Source of the DNA: Massilia pinisoli | Lineage (GTDB): Bacteria > Pseudomonadota > Gammaproteobacteria > Burkholderiales > Burkholderiaceae_D | Reading direction: 5' to 3' | Length of the DNA: 64,000 bases | Assembly (NCBI RefSeq): GCF_024753285.1 | Contig: NZ_JANUGW010000004.1 | Span: 248,001 to 312,000 of the forward strand | Part shown: in pieces, positions 24,102 through 31,644 of the stretch | Layout: the number at the start of each line of letters is the position of its first letter | Numbering within the stretch: the stretch's first letter is position 1 | The notes under the pieces: model-generated | What the model was told of the DNA's origin: nothing | The model's database searches: none | Seen by the model: only the letters and a program-made list of their open reading frames with translations | Program-made: the position numbers and the translations under genes

Positions 24102-24473
24102 TCACTGACACTGCTGGCGCATCATGTCCATGTGACGCTGGCGCATCTCGGGCGACATGCCCTGCATCCGGCGGTCCATCATCGCCTGCCGCGCCTGGTC
24201 GTTGGGTGCATTCTGCATGTCGCGGTACATCGCGCACATCGCATCCTTGTCCATCGGCTGGCCTTGCGCGGCGGCGCAATCCGTCATCATGCCGCAGCCG
24301 GCCGCGCTGCCGGTCGCGCCGGTGCTCATCGTGCCGCCCGTCGCGGCCATCGTGCTGTCGGCACCGTCCGCGTGATGCCGGTCGTGGTCGCCTGGGCTGG
24401 CGCAGCCGACGAGGGCTGCCATGGCCGCAAGCGTGACCAAGGCGTGAATCGAGTGACTCCGTTGGATCAACAT
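24102..24473 (-). CDS. Met/His-rich putative lipoprotein
   Basis: A 123-residue protein starting at ATG 24473 behind AGGAG. The lipobox is LVGC (MAALVGCASPGD). The mature chain is rich in metal-type ligands: HDRHHAD just after the lipid Cys, GCGMMTDC, DAMCAMYRDMQN, and a Met/Arg/Gln-rich tail (MMDRRMQGMSPEMRQRHMDM). Such Met- and His-rich patches are common in periplasmic copper-handling proteins, so metal binding is a reasonable guess. No family is firmly recognised. It is followed on the same strand side by the DUF6622-like gene, transcribed towards it. Confidence 0.65.
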   Translation of the reverse strand: MLIQRSHSIHALVTLAAMAALVGCASPGDHDRHHADGADSTMAATGGTMSTGATGSAAGCGMMTDCAAAQGQPMDKDAMCAMYRDMQNAPNDQARQAMMDRRMQGMSPEMRQRHMDMMRQQCQ

Positions 24474-24586
24474 GTTCGCGCTCCTGTCTGAATGTCGAAA
24501 TTCATGTCGGCAGCATGTGGCCCCTCCACTCCGGGCCAGAGGCCATTCTCGAACTGCGGGAGGGCGATGTCAAACGAACGCCGTCG

Positions 24587-25102
24587 TCAGGCCGCAACGG
24601 CCGCGTCGCCGCGCGTCAGGCTCGAACAAGCGACGAGGTCGCGCACCAGCCGGCCGGCGAACCACCCGTTGAACACACCGAACAGGCCGCACACGGCGCA
24701 CGCGAACACCATGTCGTGACCCAGCTGCGGCGCGACGGCGAGGGTCACCGACGCGATGTATTTCGTGAAGAACACGGCCATCATCATGACGAGCGGCATG
24801 CGGCTGCCGCGCACGCGCACCCGGCCGGGCGCGCTGCCCGGTGCGATGCGCGGCGTGGCGGACAGCCCGGCAAGCAGCGCCGTCGCGGCGGCGGCCAGCG
24901 CCCATGCGGCCAACACCCAGCCGCCGAGGCCGAACTTGCCGTTCATGTCCTGCAGCGACAGCACGAGCATCACGGCCGGGATGATCACGAGGCGGCGGAT
25001 TTCCATGTCGCGGTCGCGCATGGCGATCATGCCGCGCTGGACGAGGAAGGCGAGGATTGCCCAGACGTAGAGTGGGGTGTGGGTCAGGATCTGGATCAGC
25101 AT
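24587..25102 (-). CDS. DUF6622-like integral membrane protein
   Basis: A 171-residue membrane protein starting at ATG 25102 (GGAG six bases upstream). It opens MLIQILTHTPLYVWAILAFL, a pattern I associate with DUF6622 proteins, followed by RRLVIIPAVMLVLSL. Five hydrophobic segments are visible, with an Arg-rich loop (APGRVRVRGSR) near residue 95. A conserved-looking AVFFTKYIASVTLAV segment lies in the second half. Function is unknown. The 113 bp between it and the downstream Met/His-rich gene would allow one transcript. Confidence 0.65.
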   Translation of the reverse strand: MLIQILTHTPLYVWAILAFLVQRGMIAMRDRDMEIRRLVIIPAVMLVLSLQDMNGKFGLGGWVLAAWALAAAATALLAGLSATPRIAPGSAPGRVRVRGSRMPLVMMMAVFFTKYIASVTLAVAPQLGHDMVFACAVCGLFGVFNGWFAGRLVRDLVACSSLTRGDAAVAA

Positions 25103-25363
25103 GGTGGGCTCCGTAAGTGGTGAGTGGGTCAAGTGATGCCACTGTGCCAGCGCCCCCGTGCGCCCGTGCGCGCATGCGACGAGATGCCCCGATCGCGGCG
25201 CGAAATGCGGCTGGACGGCGCGACATGCAGCGGCCTGCTCGTCTTTACAAACCTTTACTGGCGTTGACCGCGCTTAACGTTTCCCCGACCGACAATGCGC
25301 GAGCCCCGGCAGGCCGTATGCATACCGATAAGCCGGGCTTCGTTTCGTAACCCAGGGGGACCC

Positions 25364-26221
25364 ATGGATCATTCTCATCACAGCCTTGCCGACGACCTCG
25401 AGCGCATGCTCGCCACCCAGTCCAGCCGGCGCCAGTCGCTGCGCTGGCTGCTCGCGTCCGCGGCGGCCGTGCCGCTCGCGAGCTGCGGCGGCGGCAGTGT
25501 GGATGCCGGCACGACGGCATCGTCTTCGTCATCGACGCCGGCGTCCGGCTCCACCACGACCGCGACGACGGGCACCTGCACCGTCATCCCCGAGGAGACG
25601 GGCGGCCCGTATCCGGGCGACGGCACCAACAGCAACGGCAACGGTGTCGCGAATGCGCTCGCGCTGTCCGGCATCGTGCGCAGCGACATCCGCACGAGCG
25701 TGGCGCCCGGCAGCGCGACGGCGGCCGGCATCCAGACGACGTTGAAACTGCAGATCGTCAACACGGGCGCGAGCTGCGCCAGCGCGGCCGGCGCGGCCGT
25801 CTACCTGTGGCATTGCGACCGCGACGGCAATTACTCGATGTACGCGAGCGGCCTCACGAACGAGAACTACCTGCGCGGCGTGCAGGAGGCGGACGCCACG
25901 GGCACCGTCACGTTCACGACGATCTTCCCTGGCTGCTACTCGGGCCGCATGCCGCACATCCACTTCGAGGTGTATCCGAGCCTCGCGAAGGCGACGAGCG
26001 CCGCGAACCGCGTCAAGACGTCGCAATTCACCTTCCCGATGGCCACGTTGAACGAGGCTTACGCGACGTCGGCCTACAGCGCCAGCTCGCGCAACCTGGC
26101 AACGATGAGCTATGCGACCGATAACGTGTTTTCCGACGGCACGTCGTTGCAGATGGCGTCCGTGAGCGGCGATCCCGTCAACGGCTATGTCGTCACGCTG
26201 ACGATCGGCGTGGCGCTGTGA
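25364..26221 (+). CDS. Exported intradiol ring-cleavage dioxygenase-like protein
   Basis: A 285-residue protein with an N-terminal RRQSLRWLLASAAAVPLASCGGG. This combines a Tat-like RR start with a lipobox-like ASC and a Ser/Thr-rich linker. The catalytic domain resembles the protocatechuate 3,4-dioxygenase beta fold: EETGGPYPGDG, VYLWHCDRDGNYSMY, and PGCYSGRMPHIHFEVY. The two Tyr and the two His of HIH match the four non-haem Fe(III) ligands of the family. It would act outside the cytoplasm on an aromatic substrate, possibly lignin- or humic-derived. No aromatic catabolic genes adjoin it. The ATG at 25364 was chosen because it begins this export signal. Confidence 0.8.
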   Translation: MDHSHHSLADDLERMLATQSSRRQSLRWLLASAAAVPLASCGGGSVDAGTTASSSSSTPASGSTTTATTGTCTVIPEETGGPYPGDGTNSNGNGVANALALSGIVRSDIRTSVAPGSATAAGIQTTLKLQIVNTGASCASAAGAAVYLWHCDRDGNYSMYASGLTNENYLRGVQEADATGTVTFTTIFPGCYSGRMPHIHFEVYPSLAKATSAANRVKTSQFTFPMATLNEAYATSAYSASSRNLATMSYATDNVFSDGTSLQMASVSGDPVNGYVVTLTIGVAL

Positions 26222-26316
26222 CGGTGCCGTAGAGCCTGCCGGCAGGCAAGGTTTTGCTGGACTGCGAGCATTGGCGCTCGTACACTCGTGTTTCCAAACA
26301 GTAAATACGAAACGAT

Positions 26317-26823
26317 ATGCGCCTCCGCTCCCTGTTCCCGCGCACCTGCGCCGCCTTGTTGCTGTCCGTCTCGACGCTCGCCTGGGCCGGCGCGCCCGCG
26401 GCCGGCGACATGGCCCCGGACGATCTCGGCATGACGCTCAGTGGCAAGCCGGTCCACGTGAAGGATTACGCGGGCAAGGCCGTCGTCATCTCGTTCTGGG
26501 CCAGCTGGTGCAAGTACTGCCTCAAGGAATTGCCGATCCTGTTCAATATCCAGAAGGCGGCGAAGGGCAATCTGCAGGTCGTGGCCATCAACACGGAAGA
26601 CGACGAAATCTTCCAGAAGCTGTCGCGCGCGATGCGCACGCTCGAGATCGGCATGTCGTACGACCCGGACGAGACGGCGCGCGCGGCATACGGCGTGAAC
26701 GGCATCCCGCACCTGGTGGTCATCGGGCGCGACGGCAAGATCGTCGAAGTGTTCCGCGGTTACGGCGAATCGAGCCTGACGCCGATCGTGGCCGCCATCA
26801 ACAAGGCCCTCGCCGCCCAGTAG
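26317..26823 (+). CDS. TlpA-family periplasmic thioredoxin-like protein
   Basis: A 168-residue protein with signal peptide FPRTCAALLLSVSTLAWAGA. The thioredoxin-fold active site is WASWCKYC (Cys65, Cys68), preceded by AVVISF and followed by the helix LKELPILFNIQKAAKG. VNGIPHLVVIGRDGKIV contains the cis-Pro. TlpA/ResA-like proteins reduce or shuffle disulphides in periplasmic partners such as cytochromes or CuA sites. No partner is encoded alongside. It converges with the AraC gene, 19 bp between stops. Confidence 0.88.
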   Translation: MRLRSLFPRTCAALLLSVSTLAWAGAPAAGDMAPDDLGMTLSGKPVHVKDYAGKAVVISFWASWCKYCLKELPILFNIQKAAKGNLQVVAINTEDDEIFQKLSRAMRTLEIGMSYDPDETARAAYGVNGIPHLVVIGRDGKIVEVFRGYGESSLTPIVAAINKALAAQ

Positions 26824-26842
26824 GCGCCCGTAGCGGATGCCG

Positions 26843-27730
26843 CTAAGGCGCCACGGCCTGCCGATAGCGCCCCGGCGACGTGCCCGTCGCTGCGCGGAAG
26901 CGATGGCCGAAGTGCGACAGGTCGGCATAGCCGCACAGGTCGGCGACCTGCTGCAACGGGAGGACTGTGGTCTTCAGCAGGGTGCGGGCCAGTTCCAGGC
27001 GGCGTTGGGCAATCCAGGCCGACGGCGGCATGCCGAACGATACGCGGAACATCCGTGCCAGGTGGAACTCCGACAGGCAAGCCACCTGCGCCAGCGTGCC
27101 GAGCGTGATGGGCTGCGCCAGGTGCGCGTCGATGTACTCGGCCAGGCGGCGCCGCATCAGGGGCGCCAGGCCGCCCTTGAGCCGCAACGCGCGCCGTGGG
27201 ACGCTCTGCGAGCGCAGCAGTTCGCTCAGGGTGTCGTGGGTGATCTCGTTGGCGCGCAACACGTTGTCGGCGCCTTCCCAGGGCGTGGCGACGAGCGACT
27301 GGCATAAGCGCAGCAGGGCCGGGTTTTCGAAGTAGGTGCGGTCGGCCAGCGTGATCTCGCGCGGCTCGCGGTCCAGCTCGACCACGGCCCGGCGCGTGAA
27401 ATGCGCCGGCATGAAGTAGACGTGCAGCAGGCGCAGATGGTCGCGCACCACCCATTCCGATTCGTGGTCGTCCGGCAAGGTGCACAAGCGCAGTGGCGCG
27501 CCGTACTGCCTGGGCGCGCTGCTCCGTTCCGTGCGATAGCCCCCGCCCAGGTAGCAGGAGAGGGTATGGTGGCCGGGCCGGTCGTACACCGTCAACGCTT
27601 CGTCGGTGTCGCGCTGCCAGATGGCCGCCGCCATGCCGTCGCCCAGCCACACGAACCGCTCGAGGGTGGCGTCGGTGCCGCACATGGTGTCGAAGACGGC
27701 GTGTGAAATAGGGGCGGGGCGGGACTGCAT
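26843..27730 (-). CDS. AraC-family transcriptional regulator
   Basis: A 295-residue protein with a variable N-terminal domain (about 1-190) and a C-terminal pair of helix-turn-helices. The first is around LAQPITLGTLAQVACLSEFHLARMF; the second is LPLQQVADLCGYADLSHFGHRF with the AraC signature ending TGTSPGRYRQ. The N-terminal half (LTVYDRPGHHTLSCYLGG) resembles a cupin-like sensor. It is head to head with the EamA transporter at 27831 (100 bp between starts), so that transporter is the likely target. Confidence 0.9.
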   Translation of the reverse strand: MQSRPAPISHAVFDTMCGTDATLERFVWLGDGMAAAIWQRDTDEALTVYDRPGHHTLSCYLGGGYRTERSSAPRQYGAPLRLCTLPDDHESEWVVRDHLRLLHVYFMPAHFTRRAVVELDREPREITLADRTYFENPALLRLCQSLVATPWEGADNVLRANEITHDTLSELLRSQSVPRRALRLKGGLAPLMRRRLAEYIDAHLAQPITLGTLAQVACLSEFHLARMFRVSFGMPPSAWIAQRRLELARTLLKTTVLPLQQVADLCGYADLSHFGHRFRAATGTSPGRYRQAVAP

Positions 27731-27830
27731 GCAAAAAGTCTAGCATGCTCGCGCCGGCTGTACCGACGGGGCGGCGAAAGTGCGCAATCCCAGACAAGTC
27801 GGCACCGGCGGCCGCGCCGATCATGGCAGC

Positions 27831-28757
27831 ATGAACATCTTCCTTTACCTGCTCACCGTCGTCATCTGGGGCACGACCTGGATCGCGATCAAGTTCCAGC
27901 TCGGCGTCGTCCCGGCCCCCGTGTCGATCGCCTACCGTTTCTGGATCGCCGCCGCCGTGCTGTTCCTGCTCCTGCTCGCCGCGCGCCGCCAGATGTGGCC
28001 GCCGCGCCAGGCTTGGCGCTACCTGCTCGCGCAAGGCGTTGCTCTGTTCTGCTGTAATTTCCTGTGCTTTTATTACGCCAGCCAGTGGGTGCCCAGCGGC
28101 CTCGTGGCCGTCGTGTTTTCGACCGCGCCGATCTGGAACGCGGTCAACCAGCGCCTGTTCATGGGGCGGCCGATCCGGCGCCAGGTGCTGGTGGGCTCGC
28201 TGCTCGGCCTGTCCGGCATCGCGCTGCTGTTCCTGCCGCAGATGCGGGGCCACTGGAACGACCACGGCATGCTGCTGGGCCTTGGCCTGTCATTGTTGGG
28301 CACCGTGTGCTTTTCGACGGGGAATCTCTTGTCGAGCCGGATGCAGGCGCTGGGCCTGACGCCGCTGCTGACCAATACGTGGGCCATGCTGATCGGCTCG
28401 ACCATCGTCGGCGGCGGCGCATGGTTGCTGGGCATGCCGTTCAACCTGGATGCCAGCCCGCGCTATCTGGGGGCGTTGTTCTACCTCGCCGTCCCTGGTT
28501 CCGTGATTGCCTTCACGGCGTATCTGGTGCTGGTCGGACGCATCGGGCCGGACCGCGCGGCCTACTCGACCGTGCTGTTTCCGGTCGTCGCGTTGAGCGC
28601 GTCGACCGTGCTCGAGGGGTATCACTGGACGTTGCCGGCCATCGGCGGCGTGGCGCTGGTCCTCGGTGGCAACCTGCTGGCTTTCAGGAAGCCGGGTGTC
28701 GCGGTCAAGCCGGATGCCGGGGCGGTGAATGGAGCGGCTACTCGCCCAGCACCGTGA
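27831..28757 (+). CDS. EamA/DMT-family transporter
   Basis: A 308-residue drug/metabolite transporter with ten predicted membrane helices in two EamA repeats. The first repeat starts FLYLLTVVIWGTTWIAIKFQ and contains GLVAVVFSTAPIWNA; the second has TVCFSTGNLLSSRM and RAAYSTVLFPVVALSASTVLEG, a typical DMT motif. The protein probably exports a metabolite or amino acid. Its ATG is 100 bp from the divergent AraC start. The last 20 bp overlap the 3' end of the convergent yjbQ gene. Confidence 0.88.
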   Translation: MNIFLYLLTVVIWGTTWIAIKFQLGVVPAPVSIAYRFWIAAAVLFLLLLAARRQMWPPRQAWRYLLAQGVALFCCNFLCFYYASQWVPSGLVAVVFSTAPIWNAVNQRLFMGRPIRRQVLVGSLLGLSGIALLFLPQMRGHWNDHGMLLGLGLSLLGTVCFSTGNLLSSRMQALGLTPLLTNTWAMLIGSTIVGGGAWLLGMPFNLDASPRYLGALFYLAVPGSVIAFTAYLVLVGRIGPDRAAYSTVLFPVVALSASTVLEGYHWTLPAIGGVALVLGGNLLAFRKPGVAVKPDAGAVNGAATRPAP

Positions 28758-29154
28758 CGACGACGTGGCGCCGGTGCTCGGCCACGCGGTGTTCCCACAG
28801 ATAGATGCCTTGCCACGTGCCGAGCATCAGGCGGCCGTCGCCGACGGGTACCGTGATCGACGTCGACGTCAGCATCGTGCGCGCGTGCGCCGCCATGTCG
28901 TCCGGGCCTTCGGTTTTGTGGCAGTACGCGGGGTCGCCGTCCGGCACGAGGCGGCGGATGATGGTTTCCAGGTCGTGGCGGACGTCCGGGTCGGCGTTTT
29001 CCGTGATGAGCAGCGAACAGCTCGTGTGCTGCACGAACACGTGCGCGAGCCCGCAGCGGATGCCCGCGCGCGCGACGGCGTCGGCCACGGCCGCGGTGAT
29101 GTCGCGGCTGCCGCGTCCGAACGTGTTGAATTCGAGAGTGGTCTGGAAAGGCAT
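28738..29154 (-). CDS. yjbQ: YjbQ family protein (UPF0047)
   Basis: A 138-residue single-domain protein of the YjbQ/UPF0047 family. Family blocks are RGSRDITAAVADAVARAGIRCGLAHVFVQHTSCSLLITENADP, with the conserved His, Thr and Ser, and HKTEGPDDMAAHARTMLTS, with a second His. Some members complement thiamine phosphate synthase defects, but the physiological role is unsettled. The 3' end overlaps the EamA gene by 20 bp in a convergent arrangement, so the two transcripts would form antisense RNA at their ends. Confidence 0.92.
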   Translation of the reverse strand: MPFQTTLEFNTFGRGSRDITAAVADAVARAGIRCGLAHVFVQHTSCSLLITENADPDVRHDLETIIRRLVPDGDPAYCHKTEGPDDMAAHARTMLTSTSITVPVGDGRLMLGTWQGIYLWEHRVAEHRRHVVVTVLGE

Positions 29155-29194
29155 GGGCGGCTCCTGTGCCGTCCATGCTACACGAACGATTCGC

Positions 29195-29995
29195 TCAGGG
29201 CGCGGCCGAGAACGAGTCGTGCGACGGGAAGCGCGCGGTCATCCAGTCGCGCGACAGGCGCAGCGTGTCGACGACGTCGGCCGGCAGCGTGTCGAGGATC
29301 GCGGGGTCGTCGCTGGGCGTGTCGGCCAGCAGGCTTGCCAGGTGGATGATGCCGCCCAGCTGGCAGAACGGATGCGCCGCCATCGGATCGGACGCGTTCT
29401 CCAGCGCGCGCACGATCTTGTCGGGGAAGTTCCAGCGCCGGCCCAGCTCGGCCGTGATCTGGCCTTCGGACAGGCCCAGCAGGCGCTGCTCGCGCTCCCA
29501 GCGGCCGCCCGGCAGGTGCGGCAGCTGTTCGATCTCGGCGAACGCCGTCGGTGCCACCTGATAGATCAGCAGTTCGCCCAGGCGCAGCATCATGCCGGCC
29601 AGCCACGCTTCGCTGCCGTCGATGCCGAGGCCGCCCGCCAGCCATTTGGCGTAGCCGGCGCACGCGGTGCTGCTCTTCCAGAACTCGTCGGAGTCCAGGC
29701 CTGGCAGCGAGGGGAAGGCGTCGGAAAAGCACGTGCCCAGCGCCAGCGTGCGGATGTGGGCCATGCCGGTGAGGCTGATGGCTTCGTCGAGCGAGCTGAC
29801 GCCGCGGCGCGCGCCGAAGCGGGCACTGTTCGCCAGGCGCATCAGCTTGGCCGTCAGCGCCGGGTCGCGCGCGATGATCGCGGCCACCTTTTTGGCGGAC
29901 GCGTCCTCGTCGTCGAGGGTCGCGATCAGGGCATGGGCCACTTCGGAAATCGTGGGGAGCTTTACGTCGGAAAAGAAAGTCGTGAGGCTGATCAT
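29195..29995 (-). CDS. HDOD-domain protein
   Basis: A 266-residue protein dominated by an HDOD domain. It opens LPTISEVAHALIATLDDEDAS, then ARDPALTAKLMRLANSARFG, the classic HDOD helix block, and SLDEAISLTGMAHIRTLALG. The His/Asp pairs of catalytic HD phosphohydrolases are not all present, as expected for HDOD. Such proteins act as signalling adaptors in cyclic-di-GMP, chemotaxis or type IV pilus control. No receiver or GGDEF domain is fused. It is followed by yjbQ 40 bp downstream on the same strand. Confidence 0.88.
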   Translation of the reverse strand: MISLTTFFSDVKLPTISEVAHALIATLDDEDASAKKVAAIIARDPALTAKLMRLANSARFGARRGVSSLDEAISLTGMAHIRTLALGTCFSDAFPSLPGLDSDEFWKSSTACAGYAKWLAGGLGIDGSEAWLAGMMLRLGELLIYQVAPTAFAEIEQLPHLPGGRWEREQRLLGLSEGQITAELGRRWNFPDKIVRALENASDPMAAHPFCQLGGIIHLASLLADTPSDDPAILDTLPADVVDTLRLSRDWMTARFPSHDSFSAAP

Positions 29996-30209
29996 GATGC
30001 GTCTTTCGTTGGTGCACGGTCAGTTCAGTGTAATCCTTACGCGAGTTTCCTGAGTGAACTATTTTTGATGTCGACGCGCCGTGTTGCGGGCAAGCCTTTT
30101 CAGGCCGTCAAGGTTGAAGTTGTAACAAAGAAATACAAATGTAAAGGTGATGCGGGAGCGTAGTTCGGGTAAGGTGGCTGGTTCGTAAATCTTACCCATC
30201 AGGAATTCC

Positions 30210-30647
30210 ATGAATGCCAAGCCTTCCGTCGCCGTCGCCATCCTCGCTGCCGTCCTGAGCCTTGCCGGCTGTGGCGGTGGCGGGTCGTCGTCTCCCGCCG
30301 TCGTCGTGGCGAACCCGGCCCAGTTCAGCGCGACGGATGTCGTGCTCGGCACCGGTACCGCGGCGGCGGCCGGCAAGACGGCGACCGTGACCTATACGGG
30401 CTGGCTGTACAGCGACACGGCGGCCAACCACAAGGGCACGCAGTTCGACAGCGGCACGTTCTCGTTCACGCTCGGGCAAAACCAGGTGATTCCCGGCTTC
30501 GAGCAGGGCGTGCTGGGCATGACGGTGGGCGGCCAGCGCACCGTGCTGATCCCGTCCAGCCTGGGCTATGGCGCGTCCGGTTCGGGCAGCAAGATTCCGC
30601 CGAACGCGGGCCTCGTGTTCGACATCGCGCTGACCGCGGTGCAGTAA
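30210..30647 (+). CDS. FKBP-type peptidyl-prolyl isomerase, lipoprotein
   Basis: A 145-residue protein with lipobox LAGC (LSLAGCGGGG) and a Ser/Pro/Val linker. The FKBP domain starts near residue 45: TATVTYTGWLYSD, then GTQFDSGTFSFTLGQNQVIPGFEQGVLGMTVGGQRTVLIP and YGASGSGSKIPPNAGLVFDIAL. The active-site Tyr, Phe/Asp, Val-Ile and Tyr positions are present. It would catalyse proline isomerisation during folding of exported proteins. AGGAATTCC precedes the ATG. It stands alone, ahead of a perfect palindromic terminator-like sequence. Confidence 0.93.
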   Translation: MNAKPSVAVAILAAVLSLAGCGGGGSSSPAVVVANPAQFSATDVVLGTGTAAAAGKTATVTYTGWLYSDTAANHKGTQFDSGTFSFTLGQNQVIPGFEQGVLGMTVGGQRTVLIPSSLGYGASGSGSKIPPNAGLVFDIALTAVQ

Positions 30648-30652
30648 GCGAA

Positions 30653-30674
30653 GACGGGGCCGCGCGGCCCCGTC
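30653..30674. terminator. Palindromic terminator-like hairpin between convergent genes
   Basis: GACGGGGCCGC/GCGGCCCCGTC is a perfect 22-bp palindrome in the 36-bp gap between the convergent FKBP and hydrolase genes. It would form a very stable stem in RNA from either strand, but no T-run follows on either side. Confidence 0.5.
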
Positions 30675-30683
30675 GCGACGGCA

Positions 30684-31619
30684 TCAGCGCGCGGGCTTCA
30701 GGTAGCCGTGCATGCCGAGCCAGCGGGCGAATGCGTCGAACCAGCCCGTGCTCGTCGTCGGCTTCTGATACATGCCGAAGCCGTGGCCGCCCTGTTCGAA
30801 CAAGTGGAATTCGACGGGACGCTTGGCCGCGCGCCAGCTGTCGATGAGGCCGAAGCCGCCGTTGCCGAACAGCGGGTCGTCCGCCGCCAGCGCGACGAAC
30901 AGCGGCGGCGCGTCGGCCGGTACCTTGGCGGCGGCCAGCGGTCCGTAGATGTCGCCGATGAACGCGGGCTTCGCGTCCTGGCCGTGCAGCGCGGTCACCA
31001 TCGTCAGCATCGCGCCGGCGGAAAAGCCCAGCATGCCGATGCGGTCCGGATCGACGTGCCACGTGCGCGAGCGCGCACGCACGAGCGCGAACGCGGCGCG
31101 TGCGTCGGCGAGCTGCGGCGCCAGCGCGTCCGGGTCCTGCGACGGTGGCCGCGCGGGCCGTGCCGCACCCGAGAACATCTTCGCCATCTCTTCTGCGAAC
31201 GCGTCCATGCCGGCCGGCGTCGGATTCAGCCGGTACTTCAGCACGAACGCGGCGACGCCCTTGTCGGCCAGCGCTTTCGCCACGTCCCAGCCCTCGTTAT
31301 TCATCGACAGCGTCTTGAAGCCGCCGCCCGGCGCGACGATCACGGCGGCGCCCGTCGCCTTCGCGGGGTCGGGCAGGAATGGGGTGAGCGTCGCGACCGT
31401 GACGTTGCGGGCGAACACGCTGCCGTACTGGCTGTGCCAGCTTTCCTGCGCCGTCGCGCCGGGTAGTGGACCCGTGCCGAGAACGATGGCGTCGGGCTGC
31501 GCTGGCGTCGCGATGGGCGTCATCTTGTCGTTCTGCGCGTACGCGGGTGCGGCGAATGCGCAGGCGAGTGCGAGCGCGCCCGCGGTCAGGACCTGGCCGA
31601 TCCGATGTTTGTTTTTCAT
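30684..31619 (-). CDS. Exported alpha/beta hydrolase, acetylxylan-esterase-like
   Basis: A 311-residue protein with signal peptide TAGALALACAFAAPAYAQ. The fold shows the HGGG-type oxyanion region as VIVAPGGGFKTLSMNNEGWD, the nucleophile elbow MLGFSAGAML, an Asp in VALAADDPLFG and the His in EQGGHGFGMYQK. These match bacterial BD-FAE/xylan-esterase-like proteins. It lies 25 bp downstream of the GH3 gene on the same strand. Esterase plus xylosidase/glucosidase suggests the pair removes acyl groups and releases sugars from hemicellulose oligomers in the periplasm. Confidence 0.85.
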   Translation of the reverse strand: MKNKHRIGQVLTAGALALACAFAAPAYAQNDKMTPIATPAQPDAIVLGTGPLPGATAQESWHSQYGSVFARNVTVATLTPFLPDPAKATGAAVIVAPGGGFKTLSMNNEGWDVAKALADKGVAAFVLKYRLNPTPAGMDAFAEEMAKMFSGAARPARPPSQDPDALAPQLADARAAFALVRARSRTWHVDPDRIGMLGFSAGAMLTMVTALHGQDAKPAFIGDIYGPLAAAKVPADAPPLFVALAADDPLFGNGGFGLIDSWRAAKRPVEFHLFEQGGHGFGMYQKPTTSTGWFDAFARWLGMHGYLKPAR

Positions 31620-31644
31620 GTCGTAGTCTCCTTTGTTGTAGTCG

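Noticed and set aside
25103..25363. Possible small gene before the dioxygenase
   Set aside because: The only frame is Arg/Ala-rich, lacks a ribosome site and has no homology pattern I can recognise; it is more likely a promoter region.
30653..30674. Perfect 22-bp palindrome as a regulator site
   Set aside because: It lies between two convergent stops, so a terminator role is more likely.
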